Source: Helopsaltes ochotensis (lineage: Eukaryota > Chordata > Aves > Passeriformes > Locustellidae). From it: a stretch of DNA of 64,000 nt. The translations under genes and the position numbers were made by a program. Numbering within the stretch: position 1 is the stretch's first letter; each line of letters begins with the position of its first letter. Under the pieces are notes generated by a model. It saw nothing but the letters and a program-made list of their open reading frames with translations, searched no databases and was not told the DNA's origin. Shown here piece after piece: positions 1 to 12,400 of this stretch. Where the stretch lies: positions 1,185,759 to 1,249,758 of the forward strand of contig VXBM01000096.1 of assembly GCA_013400155.1 (NCBI GenBank). The letters run 5' to 3'.

Positions 1-12
1 TAAATAGTGCTG

Positions 13-74
<62 letters not shown>

Positions 75-1549
75 GTGTCTTCCATGAATGGCTATAAAAA
101 ATGCCCTGTAGCAGCTAGTGCCACACAAAGAATTTGTTTTTCTGCTTCCAGAGGGCTTTGGCTTCTCTGAAAATGGGTCATTTTCCGAGTGGTTTGGCAC
201 AGGCTGTTCCCACATCTGCCTTGGTGACCTCACTGCTCTCTCCTCACCTGATGCACCTCTCACCTGACTGGAAATGGAGAAAAGGAGGGGGTCAGAGAGC
301 GGTTACCAAGCAGCAAGGAGGCAGCATTCTGTTAGTGTCAGGTTCAATGAATGGCTTCAGTGTTTGGAGGCACTGAGGAATTTTGGACGAACAGTCCAGT
401 GAGTCACAAAAGGTCTTTGGGAGGCAGGCAGGGGGAGAGGGCAATGTTGGGATACAGCTGATACTGTTTCAGAAACTTTATTTGTGCTGAACTTGACATC
501 GCTTGTGACTCTCCTGGGATCTCCCAGAAGCACCAAAATATTTGGGTGTTGGCCTCAGTATGGTGAAACCATACTTAAGTGTGTCTTATCCTACATAATG
601 CCTCCTGCTCAGCACACTCTGCTGCAAACATCTGCAAATGAAGTGTCCTTAATTTCTATAACCAGGCAAGGATTAGCTGTGTGGAGATCTCCAAACAGAA
701 CGCTGCAAGCCAGTGGAGTTTGCCCTTGAGTCTCTGGTAGAGCAGGTTGGCCGTGTCACTCCTGGAAAGCAGCAGCAAGAGAACTGACGGTGGGATCATC
801 CTTCTAAAATAGGAAGACGAGATCTGCATCACCACCACACTCCCTGTCAGTTTGATTTGGAGAGAGTTTGTCAGCCAAAGCCCTGCATGGCACAGTGGCC
901 ATGATGAGTTTAGCATCACACACATATCTGGCAAACCTCTGCAGCTGGGACCCTGCAGAGCTCTGGGAGGCTGGAGAAGCTGATCAGGAGCTGCCCTGAA
1001 GTCACTGAGCTCTGGCTCTGGGAGCATCTGGGCTGTTGTCACATTCCTCTGGGAAATACATCAGGCTGATCAGGCTCAGAGCACTGGGAGTTGCGCAGGC
1101 CTGTGGTTGGCATTCCCAGGACTAAAGGAGTCTCCTGCGGGCTGGATCCAGCCTGTGTTGACCTCACTGTGCTCTAAAACACTGACTCCTGGTTGGTGCC
1201 CAGGGCCAGTCACCAAAAATGAAGAATCTATGGTTTGATCTGTTTTGAGAAAAGGCTTTGAGTACAGCAGTTTCTGTGGAATTCCAAAGGAGTTCAGTGT
1301 CCAAGACCTGCTGAAACAAAGCCTTAATTTTCATTAAATTTAGCTTTGCAAAGAAATGGAGCATCCTGTTAGACTTTGACTTTCCAAGATCCAGACATTG
1401 TCCTCTTATTTAATAAATTGAATTTCATTCTTAATTTTTATTCTGTTGTCTCAGAATAAAGTTGTAATTTTCTAAACAAATAAACAGCATAGCTTTTTAG
1501 GTTGGAGGCATAACTTGACTAAAATCTGTTCCTTCCTCCTTTTCTGCAG
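1..1549 (+). other. SAP30BP: SAP30BP intron (partial, left edge of window)
   Basis: This is non-coding sequence upstream of the first recognisable SAP30BP exon. It begins with an uninterrupted run of 60 T at 14-73. It ends with a good polypyrimidine tract and an AG acceptor at 1548-1549. I saw no exon matching the acidic N-terminal third of SAP30BP, so those exons should lie to the left of the window. Confidence 0.6.
14..73 (+). repeat. Poly(T) homopolymer, 60 bp
   Basis: An unbroken run of 60 T, which is (A)n on the minus strand. No clear retroposed body flanks it. Long homopolymers are error-prone in assemblies, so the true length is uncertain. Confidence 0.95.
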
Positions 1550-3397
1550 GAATTCTCCGAAGTGGAGAAAAGGGATCCTCAGGAGCTAGTTGGTAAGTTT
1601 GCACAGATGTATTTATTCACAGATTTTTTTTCAAGCTAGACCTTGTAAGTCCCACCTTGTAAAAAGCACCTTCCCTCTGCCCTGGCAATGCTGTAGTTTC
1701 AATTCCTGCTTGAATATTTTCAGTGAACTTTTCTTCTGGGAGAAAGGTTTTATGCCTAAAAATGGGAAAATAATTTCATGTTTAAAACATGTATATAAAG
1801 GGCAGTGTTGGTGTTTTTCTAGATAAACTTAAAACCAATAATGTAGCTTTGTCTAGACAGAGCCAGTGAAACCAGGAGTGATGACTTTGCTCTCTGGCTT
1901 CCAAAACTCAACAGAAGTATCCCCATTTAAACATGAGCCACTTAGAGATTTACAGCTATGCTGACATAGTACTGTGTGTTTTGTAATGGTTGCTAAAACT
2001 TACTTGATTTATGTGACATCTTATTTATTCATTGCACCTTTATTAGATTTGGAAAGTCCAGGGTTGTCAGCTTGAAATACAATCCTCTGCTTGATCTCTT
2101 CGCTTTGGAGCTGCACAAAAACTGTATTTTACATTGCATTTCTGACTGTCTTGAACTGATCCTCTGTTCATGAGGTTACTCCTGCAGTTGTGTGGTATCA
2201 TGTAATAATATCTTTAAGAACTAATGAGTTTGGAAGTTGCTTTATCTCTCAAATCAGTTTGATATTTCAGCCATAAATGTGATAAGTGTAAATTAGGATA
2301 GTAAATATGCAGGTGCTCAGCTATGACTCCTAGAGCAGCCATCACTGAAGTCTGGGATTTATAAGTCCTTTCTCGCTGGCCTGCCCTGACTTTCCAACTG
2401 CTCTATTGGATTTTCTGCCTTTAGAGGGCAAAACTGCTTCAACCAATCTCACCATGAAATGCAACAGAAATCTTTCTCCAGTCTACTCATCTGCCTCAAA
2501 ATGCACCCTGGAAACATAGATGAGACAACAGCATTCAGGGTAAAAAGTACTGCAAAATCTCTGGAAGCCAACTGCCCTTTTCCTCTGTGTTTTACATAGG
2601 GGTGAAGCTGTGCAGTTGTGAAGCAATGTAGTGGGAAGTCCTTAATGAAGGTGTAAGGCTCAGGTTACAATTCTGTTAGTCCCCTTTTCCCCCAGTGACT
2701 GCCCAGACTGGATTTCTTTGTCTCATGGTGGCCCAGACTTGCACATGGGTTTAAAAGCAGCACAGGGAACACTTGGTAGTGTCACCACTCATGGGTGAAC
2801 AGTTTTAGGGAGTCTGAGACCTGGTGAGGTCTCTACAATCTTACCTTTAATATCTTTTCCCAACAGCAGTGTGCAGGCTGGCTTTCTGCAGAACCAGGTT
2901 TTTAGAGGCCAGCATACTTGCCATGCTGGATTCTGTAGGTCTGTTCCATTAGACCATATCTTATCTGGTTGAAAAGGAACTATGGCAAGAGATTTACGAT
3001 TGGAGTAATGTAAGAACCACTCCCTTTCTGGAAACTTGGACTTTCACAGTTAAAATTCTTTCATGGAAAAAGGTGCAAGATTTTCTGACACAAAGCTAGT
3101 AACTGCTCCAATCTGGACACCTCAAGTTTTGTCTATCACTCTATGAAGTCAAGGTCCTCCTTGGACAGTTTTCCTCAACTGCTTTTTGCATTAAAAGCAT
3201 ACAGGCCTGCCCTTCTCAGAAGATAACCCTGCATTTTTCAGCATCACCTTTATTAAAGTCTGTGATTGTGCAGTTGCTTAAGTATTAAATACATGCAGGC
3301 TCCTGCCAAAAGCACTGTTTGTGTTCTACCTCCCCCGGATGCACAATAACATTGGAGAAGCTCTGGGAGTGGGAGCCAGCTGGGATCCATCTTCACT

Positions 3398-3437
<40 letters not shown>

Positions 3438-6400
3438 CTTTTTTTTCTTTTTTTTCTTTTTCCCTGTGAGGCTTCCAGCTGGATCCATTCCCTAATGTGC
3501 TTAGTGCATGCTAGGTGAGCACTGGAGTTGGCACAAAGAAAACAGTAGGGATGAGCTGCTGGGAGGGGCGTGGTTGTCCTGATCTATGCCAAAGTAATCA
3601 CATAATCAGTGACTGACAGAATGAGAGAGAAGGTTTCAGCCCCATAGTTGAGAAGAAAATATGTGTGAAACTTATTTTCATAGATTCCCTCATCAGCGTT
3701 GTCCTTTTGGGCTTTTTGTACCACTCTGAAGAATTCACGATGCTGCCATGACATTGAATTTGCTGTTTCCTGCAGCCTTACAAAATAATACTTTTAGAAT
3801 GTAGGGGGTTTTTGCCCTGAAGTTCTTTGCAGCGTGGTTGTTTACCTTTCGGATCGTAAGAAATGTTCTCTCCAGCCCTTGGGATATCTAAGCACAAAGT
3901 CAGTGTTCATAAGAGCAGAAAGTATGGCTGAGTTGCAGGTCTCTCTCTGCCTTTCCCAGCCCACAGAGCAGAAAGGGACCTGGTGTCCTTCCATGGATGG
4001 GTGACTCACTGGCATGTTGTTATCTTCGGTTCTTCCCTCTGATTTGGGTGTTCTGGTGCCAGGAAATATGAACCCCCCCCACACCCTGGTTTGTGCCAAG
4101 CAGCCTTGACTAGAGTGCCAGGGAATGCAGTTTTAGAGACCAGGCACCACCGGTTTGCATGTCTCCAGGGGAAACCCTTGTTCTGATCACCCTTTCTTTG
4201 TTTTTTTTTTTTGTATAGTGTGACCTTTAGAAACAAACTGGCACCTGAACTGCCTCTAATCCCATGTGGCTGCTTCAAACACAGCATATAAGTGACCCTG
4301 AAAGGGATGTGAGTTCTTCATCCTACCTGGGAGCAGCGTTAATCCAAGAGCCATGATCTGTACCATGTCTGTCCTGTACAGCTGTGCTCTGTTATTTTGG
4401 TTTTCTCTGCACTAGGAAAGCATTCCTACCCATCTGTAGGAAACAGAATTCCTGTGTGTGCTCTCTGACAATGTCTCCAGCACAGCCTTTGGACTGAGAG
4501 CAGTCTTTTCCTTCTGGAAGTGGAGCTCATAGTTTGTTTCGCAGTGTGCCACTGTTCTCTCCTGCTTTGCAGATTGTCTCTTGCTATTTGGTATAGGTCA
4601 CATAATCCATCTATCTCAAACTGAAGCACATTAAATGTAGCATTTCCGTTTAGTTTTATGCCTCACTAAGATCTGGTGAGCAAATATCCTTCACTGACTG
4701 CTGAGGTGCTGAGTCTTTGCAAGGTACCCCCTAATATTTGCCTGTGCTTTGTCCTGCTGTGCATGCCGGGGAACAGAGGAGGGGCTCTCCTTTGCCATAG
4801 TGCATGTGCTGACTGCACAAAAAGCTACAAACACCTATTGCTTGTGCTAATGAAGGTTTTAATTTTTAGGTCAGCTTGTGGAAGGAGACTAAGCACCAGC
4901 AGCAGTGTCCTTTAGCAGCGGGATGCTTTCAGGGGCAGTGATCCCTGCTTTCTTGAATCCCCATCTGACTCATGGGGTCTGCTTCACAGCCTTAGTTCTT
5001 TGTTAAAACTGAAAATCTGATTGGGGAAGATATTTACTTACTGTGAGCCAGAATCTGGGTGTGCCTGGAGTGAATAATTGTACCAACAGCCATTTCCTGA
5101 GGTCCACACTTGGAGATCCTCTAGGCTGTGAGCCTGCAAATCACAGGGCAAATTAGGGGCTGAAGCCAGTGTCACTACCTGTGACTCATGTCAAAGTAAA
5201 ACTTTGATCTTGGCAGGAATAACAGGATGCACAGAGCAGTTGGATGTATCCTGTGAGGACACACCTTGTGAGCTGTTCATCTGCAGTTATTGCTGTAGAG
5301 ATGGTGGAAAGCTGCTCTTGAAACTTGGAAAACACAAAATGTTTTATACAGGAGCGTAATGGCCATACATGCAAGTGCCAGGGTTATAATCCCAGCTGCC
5401 CTTTCCTCTTGGGAAAAGGATGCTGTGGAATCAGCCATTCTGTCTGTTTGGGGAGCAAGTTTGAGGACTGCTGGAGGACATGAGTGATTTGTACTTTCTT
5501 ACTCTAAATAAGCCCTAAGGGATTAAACTCATCCTTAAACTCACCCTTTTCTTCCTAATGATGTGGCACCTTAGTCTGGCTGCAAAGTGATGAAATAACT
5601 GAGTAATGCTGCAAGTTTGTGCTCAGTTTGTGAGGTGCATGTGCTGGCAGGGATCAGCTGCCTCCAGCTCTGGTGGGATTGCAGGAGGCAAAGATTCCTT
5701 AGTTCCAGTTCCTTCTAAACCATTAAAAGATGCTTCCCCCATAATGTTGATAAAGGATTGTTTTCACAAGGCTCAAACAAAAGAGGAAATGAGCACCAAA
5801 CGTGAAAAGTCATGCATCAAAATATATTGTCTCATTGGGAGCTCTTGCTCTGCTTCCAAAATTATTTCTTTTTCAAGGGGGCTTTGAATGGATTGCTGAA
5901 GATATTCTTATGACTTTGACATTTTTTGCGGGTAAAACAGAGGTCCTGTCCAGAGTTCCTGAGTTTATATGAGCACACCGTTCCCCTTCCCATAGGTGTT
6001 TTATTTCTCTCTGGCTTATCTGCAAAGATAAGGGGGGCTGTGGGATGTCTAATGTGGAGCTAGGCTTGGGGGTTTTATTAAAGTTTTTTTTAGTTACTTT
6101 TTTTGCCTTATGAAATCTGGATTTAATGGTTTGGGGGTTTTTGTTCTGGTTTGGTTTTTTGGTGTTGTTTTTGTTTTTTGGGGTTGTTTTGTTTTGTTTT
6201 TTGTTTTTGTTTTTATGTTTCTGCTGATGCTGTGAACCTCTTAACCCATTAATCAGCTTTTACCTTTCCCAGCAAGCCTCGTGTGCTGTATATTATCCAC
6301 ACTTCTGTGTCTTTGACACTGTCTTTCTGGATTTCCTGAAGCTCTTAATTAACCCAGAGGCTTCCCCATCCCACCAGCAGCTGCAACCTGTAACAAATGT

Positions 6401-9400
6401 GTGCCTTGTTGTCAGGGAGTTCCCTTTGCCTGCCTTTCTTTGGGGACTCTGGCAAGCTTTCCTCCTTCCATAAAGGCTCCCACTTGGTAAATGCCAAAGG
6501 ACACTTTTTGTTCGTTATTGGCAACTGCTGAAGAAGTTAACCCTCAGCAACATCTTGATCAAATGGAATGAGTGGTTGTCTGCCAGCTTTGCCTCTCCAA
6601 AGGATATTGTCCTTAGTGCTTCACATTTTTACAAAGGACGTGGAAACTGTGGCAGCACTGATCATGTGTGGTGGTGTTTATCTGTAGCCTCAGCTCTCCA
6701 GAGTTCCAACAACCCTGTCTGGCCTTTGGGCCTTCCTGGCCTTTATTCAGAGGAGGTGAACTCTGGGTGCTGGAGCTGCAGCTCAGGCAGTTTTACTGAG
6801 GAATGTGTAACTGAGGAGCTGCACATGTGAAAAACTTGGTCGATGTGACTTCTGTGCTGCTCTCAGGTCTCTTATCCATTACAGGAACTCTGGGATGTGT
6901 TCTCTGGACAAATTATGCTTGAAAACAATCCCAGCTGCTTAAATGGGGCACAAATCTCTGCTTCAAGGCTTTGCCAGAGAACTGCCTGGGTTTCCCATAA
7001 CAATGGGAAAGTAGCAAGCAATGGGGGGAAATGTCGCCGTTTCTTTTGCTGGTAACTCTATAAACTAATCTTTACAGGGCAATCATGTACTGTAGTAGTA
7101 TATCCCAGTACAAACAGTGTGGAAATTTGGCAATCTGGACTGGGCTGTTCCCAGTCCTGCAGGACGAGTTGTTCTTTCTAGTAATAGTCTGTCTCTGTAA
7201 GCAAAGATCAAAGTGCCTGTTAAGGAAGTGTTAAGAGTGAAAAGTAATTTCTTGTGGTCAACTCCTGACAGCCTTGGGAAGCATTGTTCCCTTCTTGAAC
7301 TGTTTTGGTTCATCCAGGTATGTCCTGAACTAAATAAATCACCAAGTGATTATCTCCCCCAAAATGGGAAAAAGTCAGACTGCATAAAATTGATCCTGTG
7401 CTCCTCCACATGTCCATACATGTAGAGGAGCACAGAATCAATTCTCCAGGATCCAATTCTCTCTCCAAGAGCGTAGGTATGAATAAAACAAGCATTACAT
7501 CCCTCTTCTAATGACCCAACCTTTAGGTTCAGTAGTTGCTTCTTGCTCAGCACCTAGAAAACACCAGTACAAGTACCAGTCGTCAGCATTCTCATCACCT
7601 TTGCCCTGGGTTCCCAATGAGGGAGTAGTGCTGACAAAGACATAAAACAAAATTAATGACTTGCATGGCTGAAATTCACGTCAGTAGTGCCAGAACTCAT
7701 CCCAGTTTGCTCTCTGCAGCTTCTTTTTCAGAGAGAGTGCGGAACATGTCTCCAGATGAGATCAAAATCCCTCCTGAGCCTCCTGTTTTTTTTTTTTTTT
7801 TTTTTCAGGTTGGTATAAGTCCACTTGTTGGTTTTGTTTTTTGGGGTTTTTTTGGTTTTTTTTTTTAAGACTTGTAGTTCAGGGCATATTTGGGAACCCT
7901 GCTCAGTAATTTTGCAAAATGAAAAGCTCCAGCATTAAAGCTGGGTTTTACCACACTGAACTTATGAATGCACCGTGTTAATGCCTTAGTTCTAGTTTAG
8001 GAATCTCTAAGTAGATTTAAGCTGTTTTCCAGCCTCTGTGGGTTACTTATGCTTTAAAACAGTTCTTGATCCCAGCAGTGACACTGCAGAAGCAGTGTTT
8101 ACTGCTTCCCTCTAACCTCAGCAAATTCAGCTCCCTAGCAAAGAACACATTGTTTTTCTACACAGGCCCAAAATCCCCTAAATTGGAATAGTTGAGGCAG
8201 CAATGCCTGGATTCCTTTTCCACCTACATGTCTCTGGGTGGTAAACATTTAGAGGGAAGGCTGGTAGCTTAGAGGCAACAAAAGACAACAAATGCATGAT
8301 TTCTGTGGTGCACACCCGAATAACAGCAGTGACCAAGTTTGCAATAACCTTCTGTGTTCCCCTCATTGAGTGCAAATGAGAGGGCAGGGACTGCTGTCTC
8401 CTAATGCACGCTTGAGTTTTAACCCTGGTTTTCTGCCCAGCAGAAATACAAGTAAAGAATCACTCCTGGACTGCTCTATAAAGTAGCCCCTAACATGCAG
8501 TGGTGATTCAGAGTGACTCACCATCCAGATGATGCTTTCCTCTCCACACACAGTACCTGGGCACACCCAAATCTCCTCTAGTGCTGCAGGAGGATTTTAC
8601 TGTTCTGACATCAATGAATGGGAATGTGTTAGACCTGAGGAATGCACAGAGCTTGACAGGGCAGACAGAATAAAGCAGAATTTTTCCCCTTTGACAGCAA
8701 TTTAGTGTGTTATATCAAAGGGGAAGTTGTCCTCTGTTGGCAGGTCAAACCACATCTTAGAGCACTTTGAGCAAGGAAATGGGATTGTGCCTTAGAAATG
8801 CAAAATGTTCTGAGCATTTCACTAGTGGTTTGCTCTTTTGTGAAATTTTTCCTCTGATAAACTGTATATTGAACTCTGCCAAAGGGAAGATTTCTTATTA
8901 TAAAGTTGACTGAGTAGTTGCCCATGTGTGGACTTGGGGAACCTGATTGCTCCCTTCCATGGGGAAGGGATAAAAGGGAACACCTGTTCAATCATTCCTA
9001 CTCCCCAGATTCACCTTTTTGCAGTTTGTTCCTTCAAACCTCACAATGTGTGTGCTGGTCATGGAGATTGTGTCATTTCCTCTTGCTGATTTTGCGACAA
9101 CTTGATGAAAATTTATAAAGTTTTTTTAGGCTGTTGAGTTTCATATCAGTTCTTAACAATCCTCCTTTATTCAGGCTGCAGCAAGCCCTCAGACAATAGT
9201 CAGCTCTGTGTTCGACTGTCCAGGGAGGGAGACATGAAGTGACTTATCCAGAAGCAACAAAGGAAAATTGACTCAGCTTCTCCCATCCTGAAAGACTGAA
9301 GGCCCAGCCTCTGGTCTTGTTTTATGTACCTCTTGTACATGAGAAATTTCTGTCAAAAAGAAAATATGATGAAAATTACTGAGGATATTTTCAGTACCAC

Positions 9401-12400
9401 TTAACTCTCTGATCTCTCTGAAAGCTCCTGCCTCTGTTGTCCCTTCACCATCACCAGAGTAGGAATACTTTTACGTACTTTCATCTACCTTGCTGAGGAA
9501 GGAACAAAATCACGTTTGATTTGAAATCTTTTAGCCTTTTTGGAGAGTAGACTGCTTGACATCTGCAACCTGAGTCAGTTAAGTTGCCTTTGGCATGGGC
9601 TTGTGCCTTGTGGTTGATGTGCAGAGAAGCTGATTCCATCTGACTGGTACCAAAGCAGGGATTTATGAGCACATTGTTCCTAAGAGCATTTGGCTGCCAG
9701 TGGGCACCCCCAGCAATACCTGATGATCACACTGGGTTTAGTTGTCCAGCAGAACTTGGCTCTGGCTCTGCCTGGGTAACAGATGAGCAGGAGCTTTGCC
9801 TTATGGGCAGTGTAGCCCAGCTGCTGTTTCTCAGGTGCTCACCTGAAGCTGCGAGTGTTGGTTGTTGCTGTGAGTTGTGGAAGAACCTCTGGATTTTGGA
9901 ATTGACTTCTCTGTGTCATGGCTGTAAAGGGAAACAGCAGACTGAGAAGGAGGAATCTGTGCCTTATATGCAGATCTTTAATCACTAAAGCCTTCAGTAA
10001 GTGCAAAGATAATTCCTTTACCAAGTAGATGGTTCAGGAAGGTACTTCAGACATTCAAGGAAAAAGCAGCCTAGCCTTGGAGTAAAGGTGAAATCCTAGC
10101 TCTATTCAAGTAGATCACTGGTTCAGTTGGCTTCTTTACACATGTACAATAATCAGCTGGTGTGCTGCTCCTTGTCATCCTGGCTCACCCTATAATCTTT
10201 CTCCATTAGGATAAAATTCAAAAGCTGTATGAGAGGAAAGTGAAAGAGGGCATGGATATGAACTACATCATCCAGAGGAAAAAAGAATTTCGTAATCCCA
10301 GGTGAGCCACCATCTTTTCATGTGACTACAGCACCACAGAGTGAATTTGAAGAATTTTCTTCTGTGTTAGAGTTGTAGCAGTAGGACCCTGAACAGGAAG
10401 GACTACTGCTTGCAAACTGTCTTTCTCAATTTTGTGACTGAAACAGTAAGACTTTTCTTTGTGTTTGGTAAAGCAGCAGCTGGAGTTGGTGTCTTGGTTA
10501 GATTTTAAATGTGGAGGCTTGGGATGAAGTACTTTAGAAGATGAGACTGTTCTGGGAGCTGGGAGATGTTTTGGGGAATAGGAAATACGGTGGATAATGG
10601 AGTGTGACCTCCATCATAGCAGGTGTATCTTCCCATGTTCTCATTTCACTTGGTAGTGTGAAGAGGTGACAAACTCTCTGTTGACACATCTAATACTCTT
10701 CTGTTCCCTTCAACCTCCCTGGTTCTGTTCTAACCTCTTGCTTTTCCTTTGCAGCATCTATGAAAAGCTGATCCAGTTTTGTTCCATTGATGAACTCGGT
10801 ACAAATTATCCAAAGGTAAAGTGCCCTTGACTGGAAAAGGAGTGGACAAAGGTAACATAAAGGTTTGAAGTCCCACCTCCGCCTTTCTTGAGCCTGCTTG
10901 CTTAGAGGTTCTGTAAGGCAACCTCAGTCTGAGCCTCTGCAGTGAAGTGAACGTTTTTGTGAGGCACTGCGCCTCAGTGCCTCAACTTTTGCTACAGTGA
11001 TTCTCCACAAAAACTGCTGAAGTGTGGAGGTCTGAATGAAACTCCTTGAGGGGGGAAAGAAGCTGAGTAGCAGAAAAATGCATGACTTACCCCAGCATCC
11101 TTTTTGCTTCAAAGCTGTTTCTTCACAACAGAACACGGTCCTGTAAAAGAAGGTCTGATGGATCTTTGTGTCATTGGGATACAGGAAAAAATCAGTGATG
11201 ATTCTCATTGTCAACTCTGATTATCATCAGAGAACAGAAGTACATAAAACATTTTTGCACTGGGTTTTCTGTTTCTGTGGGAATAGCCCTAATCTGATTT
11301 ATTTCTTTTTTCAGGACATGTTTGATCCTCATGGCTGGTCAGAAGATTCATATTATGAGGCATTAGGTAATTCCAGGAAGTCTCTTTTTTTGTCCTAGCT
11401 TAGGTCTTTGTGTTTTGTACTTAATTAACTGCACTGGAGTCTCCACTTTCTGTATAAATGAGAAGTCATCACATGCTGCTCTTTAATGACTCCATTCTGG
11501 TTGGATGTGCCTGAATGTTATTGATGCTTCATCAGTTTGGAAAGACTTTAAATTTAAATTGGTTCTGCAATGTTTTCGTCTCTCAAATCATTAAATTAGT
11601 GCTGCAATGCTTTTTTTTTTTTGCAGCAGTTGCTTTCATGTCAGTTTAATTTTTCAATGTAGAATTTAAATCTATTTTTTTTTGTCATGGGAAGTGTGTG
11701 AATGAGAGCTATGGAATTTTACTGTTCTTAGTTCCTCACATCTTCTGCTCTTTCACAGCGAAAGCCCAGAAGATTGAGATGGACAAACTGGAGAAGGCCA
11801 AGAAGGAACGCACAAAGGTACCTACTCAAAACCTAACGAGATGCAGGTGCAGGGATTTTCTTTCTTTCCCTGCTGAATTTCATTCTATTACTTTGCTATT
11901 TCTATACTAAAACTGCTTGTTTTATTCCAGATCTCTCCTTTCTTCGAGCACGTCTTTTCCCAAACTGCACAGATCAAGTTTTTTGCCCTTCCTTATAGGT
12001 TCATTTATACGTTGTTTATTCCACTGGATTTCCTGCTGTTTTGTCAGTATTTTTAAACCAGAGCTCTAAAAATGGCATTCACTAAGTCAGATACAGGCAA
12101 GATAGTGAATAAAGAACAGCTTTTTCCTTAATTTATGACATTTTGTCTGGTGCCTAGCCTAGTTAAAGCTTAATTTCCTCACCATGTCTTAGTGTGAGAC
12201 AATACCTGCATTCTGTTCTCTGCTATTGCCTTATTGTATCAAATTTCCAGAAAAGCTGGGCCTATGTTAACTTTGTGCATTTTGTGACAAGCCCAGTAAT
12301 TCTTAGATAATGCCCCAAAAAGAACACAGACAGGCTTTGGAAGAGATTTCATTCCTATCTTGTGTTTCCTTTGAGCCAGCGGCTAGCATTAGAACATGTC

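Larger units (their letters stand above)
1593..7719 (+). other. SAP30BP: SAP30BP large intron
   Basis: A 6.1-kb intron between the exons ending at 1592 and starting at 7720. It contains a T-rich tract (3402-3464), a G/T-rich low-complexity stretch (about 6121-6215) and a long hairpin (7388-7443). The short open frames in it have no recognisable protein features. Confidence 0.85.

Noticed and set aside
8735..8760. Possible SAP30BP microexon (reads GRSNHIL in one frame)
   Set aside because: It resembles the expected GRCSNHLQ, but lacks a usable acceptor and donor pair and the right length, so it is probably coincidence.
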